From NCBI RefSeq assembly GCF_026262505.1, contig NC_067208.1, forward strand, positions 7,821,962 to 7,885,961: a stretch of 64,000 nt of DNA, read 5' to 3'. Shown here one piece after another: positions 60,411-64,000 of the stretch. Position 1 is the first letter of the stretch. The number at the start of each line of letters is the position of its first letter. The stretch is from Trichomonas vaginalis G3. Taxonomy: Eukaryota > Parabasalia > Trichomonadida > Trichomonadidae. Both the position numbers and the translations under genes were made by a program. The notes below the pieces were generated by a model. The model saw nothing but the letters and a program-made list of their open reading frames with translations. It did no database searches and was not told the origin of the DNA.

Positions 60411-60803
60411 TTAATGCTGATGAAAACAATGGTACATATTATCGTATGGGTATACACAACGTCTGTTTCCATCGTCGTCGTATATGTAGAGCTCAAATCC
60501 AGTCCAACCTTCTTTTGTACAATATGTAGCTTTATTTAAGTATGCATTTATATAGATAGGCCAATTTTCTCTCATCGCTCCAGAAATAATTTTTTGTTCT
60601 TTGTTGAAATAGTTTTCGTTCCTCTGCGACCATAAGGAATGTATGCAATGAATTTTGGTCATATGGATTGTAATATATTCAGGGTTTCTTTCATCGTCAA
60701 TGGGTCTGTCTTTGTTAAAATGCATGTTTCTCAGTTTTACTTGAGTTTTGAATAGTTCACGGAAACGTTCTGGGAAAGAGTCATAGTAAATGTAGTCGGA
60801 CAT
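60411..60803 (-). CDS. Unknown Maverick protein (130 aa)
   Basis: Intact frame, MSDYIYYDSFPERFRELFKT. It is compact and rich in Tyr, Trp, Asn and Cys (YITIHMTKIHCIHSLWSQRN; RCVYPYDNMYHCFHQH at the end, with a His/Cys-rich finish that could bind metal). It lies between the right subterminal repeat and the right TIR, mirroring the 106-aa gene at the other end. No family recognised. Confidence 0.5.
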   Translation of the reverse strand: MSDYIYYDSFPERFRELFKTQVKLRNMHFNKDRPIDDERNPEYITIHMTKIHCIHSLWSQRNENYFNKEQKIISGAMRENWPIYINAYLNKATYCTKEGWTGFELYIYDDDGNRRCVYPYDNMYHCFHQH

Positions 60804-60837
60804 GTCTTTACAATGAAATAAAAAATTTAAAAAAAAT

Positions 60838-61071
60838 AAAAATAAGGTTATTTTTATTTAGTGAGGACGGTAGTGAATTCGTTAGTGAGTTCGTTAGTGA
60901 AGTTATTAGTGAAGTCGTTTATGTGTCAGATGGTTTTGTAAATATTAAAGGTTAAGTTGGTGTTATGGTTGTGTTGTAAAATATACGTTACCGGTTTCGT
61001 AAAGTGTCAAAACCGCTAAGTGGTGTACGGAGGCGCGCAGTGCCTCAGTACACGACTTAGAGATACTAACT
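60838..61071. repeat. Right TIR of element B
   Basis: Its reverse complement begins AGTTAGTATCTCTAAGTC and aligns with the left TIR through TTTACGAAACCG and ACGTATATTTTACAACAC. It includes the GC-rich hairpin (GAGGCGCGCAGTGCCTC at about 61030-61046). It is longer than the left TIR because of the 12-bp repeats at 60859-60918. Confidence 0.85.
60859..60918. repeat. Five 12-bp tandem repeats with word TAGTGA
   Basis: Five consecutive 12-mers each start TAGTGA and continue with a G/A- and T-variable half (AATTCGT, GTTCGT, AGTTAT, AGTCGT types). The left TIR has only one recognisable TAGTGAGG copy, so the array expanded at the right end alone. The period is the same as in the TCACC and CTAAC arrays. 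Confidence 0.8.
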
Positions 61072-61791
61072 CTCATAGTCATGTATGTCCTCTAACCATC
61101 TCATAACGGTTTCCAAACCACTTTTATCGGATGTAAAGTAAAAGCATGGATGGTTATGTATAACGTCTAAAGTTTCTAAAGAGTCTCTCAAAGTCCAGTC
61201 TACTTGGTATTGAAAATCCCATGTGTTATAGAACGGCGGGTCCACTATAAAGAAAACATTTTCCTTGTCTTTATATTTTTCATACAACTCTGTCCAATGA
61301 CATCTCACAAACTCTATACCCTCAATATATTTTTCTATGTCCTCTTTGAAAACATTTGTATAGTTAAGATATAAAATTTTTGACATAAGTGTTTCAATGT
61401 CATGAACTCTTATAGCACCACTATATAATAGTCTAGCAGATATACTATCCCAGTCTATATATTCTGCTTTTTTCAAAACCTCTCTCACAATATTTTTCTT
61501 ATCTAATGGTATACGTTCCATCTTACCTATAGGTATCTTTTCTTTTAACTCTTTCAATATATTGTTTGTGTCTGGAATATGTTTGAGACGGTTCATATAG
61601 TTGTCGAAGTCATTGCATATAATCTTTGAGTCTGGGAATATTGTATGACATAAATGGGATATATAGAAACTTCCACCGAACAAATCTACAAATGTTAGAC
61701 CATTCGGTAGTTTCTTAAGTTCTCTCAATATAATATCTTTACATCTACTCTTATTTCCAAAGAACGGTAACGGTGGTTTTGTAAAATTCAT
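61072..61791 (-). pseudogene. Dam-type (D12 class) N6-adenine DNA methylase, end cut by element B
   Basis: About 239 residues match the copy at 62769. Motifs: PPLPFFGNKSRCKDI (residues 6-20, AdoMet-binding F-x-G-x-K), LTFVDLFGGSFYISHL (about 32-47), and FIVDPPFYNTW (about 189-199, the DPP[YF] catalytic motif IV). These define the Dam/D12 class, which methylates adenine, often in GATC. The gene end is replaced by the element B terminus after HDYE. Adenine methylation is the main DNA mark reported in T. vaginalis, and Maverick-borne methylases are one possible source. Confidence 0.85.
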
Positions 61792-61822
61792 TTATATATA
61801 ATAATAAAAATGTTTTTACCCG

Positions 61823-61904
61823 AAAAGTGACAGAAAAGTGACAAAACATGAAAACATATATAATTTGTGAAAAGCGACACAAAAGTGACATTTTAAAAGT
61901 GACA
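61823..61904. promoter_or_regulatory. AAAAGTGACA word array upstream of methylase
   Basis: Five copies of AAAAGTGACA or AAAAGCGACA at 61823, 61834, 61870, 61881 and 61895, mostly 11 bp apart, directly upstream of the minus-strand methylase. A palindrome CATCATTAATATGATG follows at about 61904-61919. The same array occurs inverted at 62656-62737. Confidence 0.6.
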
Positions 61905-62046
61905 TCATTAATATGATGTAAATAACAACGGTTTTGGTTTTGTCACCGGCTGGTCGGCTGGGGTTCGGTCCTCCTCTTGGGTCTTGGGCAAAATTTCTTA
62001 TGGGCTAGAGGGCGCAACGCGCCTGGAAGCCCCACATGCCTTGCCT

Positions 62047-62515
62047 TTATTTGAAACAGAGGATCCGTAATTGATTCAGGATAAAATTTTGAATTATCAA
62101 ATCATGGAAAAATGGAGTCGTGTGCTTGTCAATATAATGGGTACATCCAAGTGCATTATGCCATTCATTAATGCGATGGTTCCAACGTAAAAATCTAATG
62201 AATGAGTCAATAACTTCACGCATTATCAATATTTTTTGCTGTATCGTCTGAAATAACTAGTCTGCATGTTGAATTACATGTATGACTGCTTGGATCAATG
62301 GTTTCTTGGGTTATCTCGCATGTGGGAAAGTTGCCGTTTAAAATTAAAAATGATTTATCCAAGACTATAATTTCATTCTCTTTAAAGTGAACTTGATATC
62401 CATCTATGTTTTCTTATAAAATTATATCCAACTGTTAAATAATAAATAAATTGAAATCAAATATTGAGATTAGCTGGTTCTATCTATACGTTACTCATAC
62501 AGTAGCAATAAATAA
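62047..62515 (-). pseudogene. Host spacer with remnant of an unknown host gene
   Basis: 469 bp between two Maverick termini. The minus strand reads as coding over nearly its whole length, in two frames. The first (about 62410-62226) includes YQVHFKENEIIVLDKSFLIL and CEITQETIDPSSHTCNSTC and ends at a stop near 62226. The second overlaps it in another frame, as MREVIDSFIRFLRWNHRINE to the stop at 62047. This fits a host gene with one frameshift that has been split by Maverick insertions. I do not recognise the protein. The remaining 100 bp beside the right terminus is A/T-rich. Confidence 0.5.
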
Positions 62516-62655
62516 AGGTCAGGTATGAGGGGCTTCCAGGGGCTGCGCCCCTTCTAGCCCTAAGAATTTTGCCCAAGACCCAAGAGGAGGACCGAACCCC
62601 AGCCGACCAGCCGGTGACAAAACCAAAACCGTTGTTATTTACATCATATTAATGA

Positions 62656-62737
62656 TGTCACTTTTAAAATGTCACTTTTGTGTCGCTTTTCACAAATTAT
62701 ATATGTTTTCATGTTTTGTCACTTTTCTGTCACTTTT
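62656..62737. promoter_or_regulatory. AAAAGTGACA word array, inverted copy
   Basis: Mirror image of 61823-61904, upstream of the plus-strand methylase. Confidence 0.6.
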
Positions 62738-62768
62738 CGGGTAAAAACATTTTTATTATTATATATAA

Positions 62769-63595
62769 ATGAATTTTACAAAACCACCGTTACCGTTCTT
62801 TGGAAATAAGAGTAGATGTAAAGATATTATATTGAGAGAACTTAAGAAACTACCGAATGGTCTAACATTTGTAGATTTGTTCGGTGGAAGTTTCTATATA
62901 TCCCATTTATGTCATACAATATTCCCAGACTCAAAGATTATATGCAATGACTTCGACAACTATATGAACCGTCTCAAACATATTCCAGACACAAACAATA
63001 TATTGAAAGAGTTAAAAGAAAAGATACCTATAGGTAAGATGGAACGTATACCATTAGATAAGAAAAATATTGTGAGAGAGGTTTTGAAAAAAGCAGAATA
63101 TATAGACTGGGATAGTATATCTGCTAGACTATTATATAGTGGTGCTATAAGAGTTCATGACATTGAAACACTTATGTCAAAATTTTATATCTTAACTATA
63201 CAAATGTTTTCAAAGAGGACATAGAAAAATATATTGAGGGTATAGAGTTTGTGAGATGTCATTGGACAGAGTTGTATGAAAAATATAAAGACAAGGAAAA
63301 TGTTTTCTTTATAGTGGACCCGCCGTTCTATAACACATGGGATTTTCAATACCAAGTAGACTGGACTTTGAGAGACTCTTTAGAAACTTTAGACGTTATA
63401 CATAACCATCCATGCTTTTACTTTACATCCGATAAAAGTGGTTTGGAAACCGTTATGAGATGGTTAGAGGACATACATGACTATGAGTTTAGATATGACA
63501 AGATAGAATATGAGAGAGGTCCTATAAACCGGAAAAAGTGTCACAATAAAGAAATTTTATTAGTAAGTAAATGTGGTTTGAAATCGGATTGTTAG
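62769..63595 (+). pseudogene. Dam-type N6-adenine DNA methylase, full-length but broken
   Basis: Same gene as 61072-61791, here with its natural end (YERGPINRKKCHNKEILLVS), which supplies the C-terminal part of the Dam fold lost in the other copy. The catalytic FIVDPPFYNTW motif is present. About one break in the middle. About 275 residues is usual for the D12 class. Confidence 0.85.
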
Positions 63596-63702
63596 TTTTA
63601 GGTTTTTTCCATTGTGTCATTTATTTATTTGACGTGGCAGAAAAGTACAGAGAATATGAAGATGAACCAATGCCTGCAAATGTTCAGTATATGTACTCGT
63701 AA
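63571..63702 (+). CDS. Small single-pass membrane protein (43 aa)
   Basis: Short frame starting at the ATG of MWFEIGLLVLGFFHCVIYLF. It has a 17-residue hydrophobic segment, then a charged tail (DVAEKYREYEDEPMPANVQY). It overlaps the end of the methylase gene by 25 bp. It is too short for homology judgement, but the segment is clean and the following gene starts 24 bp later. Confidence 0.45.
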   Translation: MWFEIGLLVLGFFHCVIYLFDVAEKYREYEDEPMPANVQYMYS

Positions 63703-63726
63703 GAGATATTTTTTATCTAATATTAA

Positions 63727-64000
63727 ATGGACGCACAGAACTTAGCGAATGCACAGCAACCTGGACAACCAAACCCAGAGAATATTCCAAATGAAGTTAG
63801 AATACAAACTGCAATGGCAAACTATGGTCAAGTGCCAACAGATGTACAAATGCAAACTGCCATGTCAAATGACGCTGTGTTAGGTTTGCCACCATGGTAT
63901 GCAAATATGAGATGGAAAGAGTTTTATACAAACCCTGAAGTGGGATATAAACAACTTTATGCAGATGACGCGAACACAGGAGTTGACCCAGAATATGTTT
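63727..64000 (+). CDS. Unknown Maverick protein, start only
   Basis: Open frame from MDAQNLANAQQPGQPNPENI to the window edge (91 codons). A Gln/Asn/Pro-rich start is followed by two similar units, RIQTAMANYGQVPTDV and QMQTAMSNDAVLGLPP, then PPWYANMRWKEFYTNPEVGY. Repeated Gln/Thr/Ala/Met units suggest a structural protein. No family recognised. Confidence 0.5.
   Translation, partial: MDAQNLANAQQPGQPNPENIPNEVRIQTAMANYGQVPTDVQMQTAMSNDAVLGLPPWYANMRWKEFYTNPEVGYKQLYADDANTGVDPEYV

Larger units (their letters stand above)
39778..61071. mobile_element. Maverick/Polinton element B, whole in outline (21.3 kb)
   Basis: It is bounded by TIRs that both begin AGTTAGTAT. It carries the full Maverick set: protein-primed polymerase B, integrase with chromo-like tail, packaging ATPase, major capsid, penton-like proteins, a KilA-N/GIY-YIG-like gene, a tail-fibre-like protein and about a dozen small genes in several opposed clusters. 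Around ten reading frames are broken. Some of these breaks may be sequencing errors, given the quality problems nearby. The TIRs differ from those of family 1, and the protein sequences are only distantly related. Confidence 0.9.
61072..62046 (-). mobile_element. Maverick end with adenine methylase, cut by element B
   Basis: Terminal 975 bp of a Maverick whose terminus faces right (the reverse complement reads AGGCAAGGCATGTGGGGC) and carries the same GC-rich cruciform as family 1. Inside lie a word array and a methylase gene that runs into element B. It may be the far end of the family 1 element that starts at 33897, or a separate insertion. Confidence 0.75.
62516..64000 (+). mobile_element. 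Maverick end with adenine methylase, continuing past the window
   Basis: It begins AGGTCAGGTATGAGGGGC, with a variant of the GC-rich cruciform, and continues with the same word array and methylase as the left-facing end at 61072-62046. It then adds a small membrane protein and an open frame that runs off the window. The outermost 50 bp differs from the other arm at several positions while the interior is almost identical. About one break in the visible part. Confidence 0.8.

Noticed and set aside
62047-62229. 60-codon frame in the spacer as a complete gene
   Set aside because: Coding character continues upstream in another frame to about 62410, so it is the end of a broken host gene rather than a whole small gene.
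1-64000. tRNA, rRNA or other standard RNA genes
   Set aside because: I found no cloverleaf-like segment with A and B box motifs and no rRNA-like sequence on reading through.

Overview
The window looks like genomic DNA of the parasite Trichomonas vaginalis (or a close trichomonad). It is AT-rich, has no visible introns, and is packed with Maverick/Polinton elements of the kind that fill that genome. They are recognised by terminal inverted repeats (TIRs), protein-primed DNA polymerase B, a retroviral-type integrase, a packaging ATPase, a double-jelly-roll-type capsid protein, and a set of small unknown genes. Only two short stretches look like host sequence: a glycosyltransferase-like (GT61/DUF563) gene present three times, and about 470 bp between two Maverick ends near 62.3 kb. 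The Maverick material is described here as fossil: families, parts, boundaries and approximate numbers of breaks.

Positions 1-39777 form a direct tandem array with a period of about 13.45 kb. Each unit is a Maverick segment (family 1: terminus, 299-aa gene, about 1086-aa coiled-coil gene, capsid gene, CCG-motif gene, penton-like gene, superfamily 3 helicase, packaging ATPase) followed directly by about 2.2 kb of host DNA with the GT61 gene. The window opens inside one unit, holds one clean unit (about 6.2-19.7 kb), and a second unit whose later part (about 26.8-32.9 kb) is so full of scattered small insertions and deletions that it looks like unpolished single-read sequence. A last unit is cut off in its capsid gene at 39777. 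The family 1 units lack polymerase and integrase.

Positions 39778-61071 hold a different Maverick (element B), complete in outline at 21.3 kb, with TIRs, polymerase, integrase, ATPase, capsid, several penton-like genes, a KilA-N/GIY-YIG-like gene and a 999-aa protein with a phage tail-fibre-like C-terminus. Roughly ten of its reading frames are broken. It is bordered on the left by a family 1 capsid gene and on the right by an adenine-methylase gene, with no target duplication visible. Beyond it, two Maverick ends with near-identical Dam-type adenine methylase genes lie back to back around the 469-bp host spacer.

The most unusual signal is in the gaps between Maverick genes. Each gap carries its own short word, repeated at about 12-bp spacing and arranged in inverted repeats: TCACC, CTAAC, TAGTGA, AACGGT, AAAAGTGACA, GTCAC/GCTAC. 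Two of these arrays share the same layout, centred on a palindrome with an AGATCT core, but use different words. One 91-bp direct repeat is nearly unchanged except that its three words are swapped. This looks like a family of binding sites with one architecture and changing specificity.
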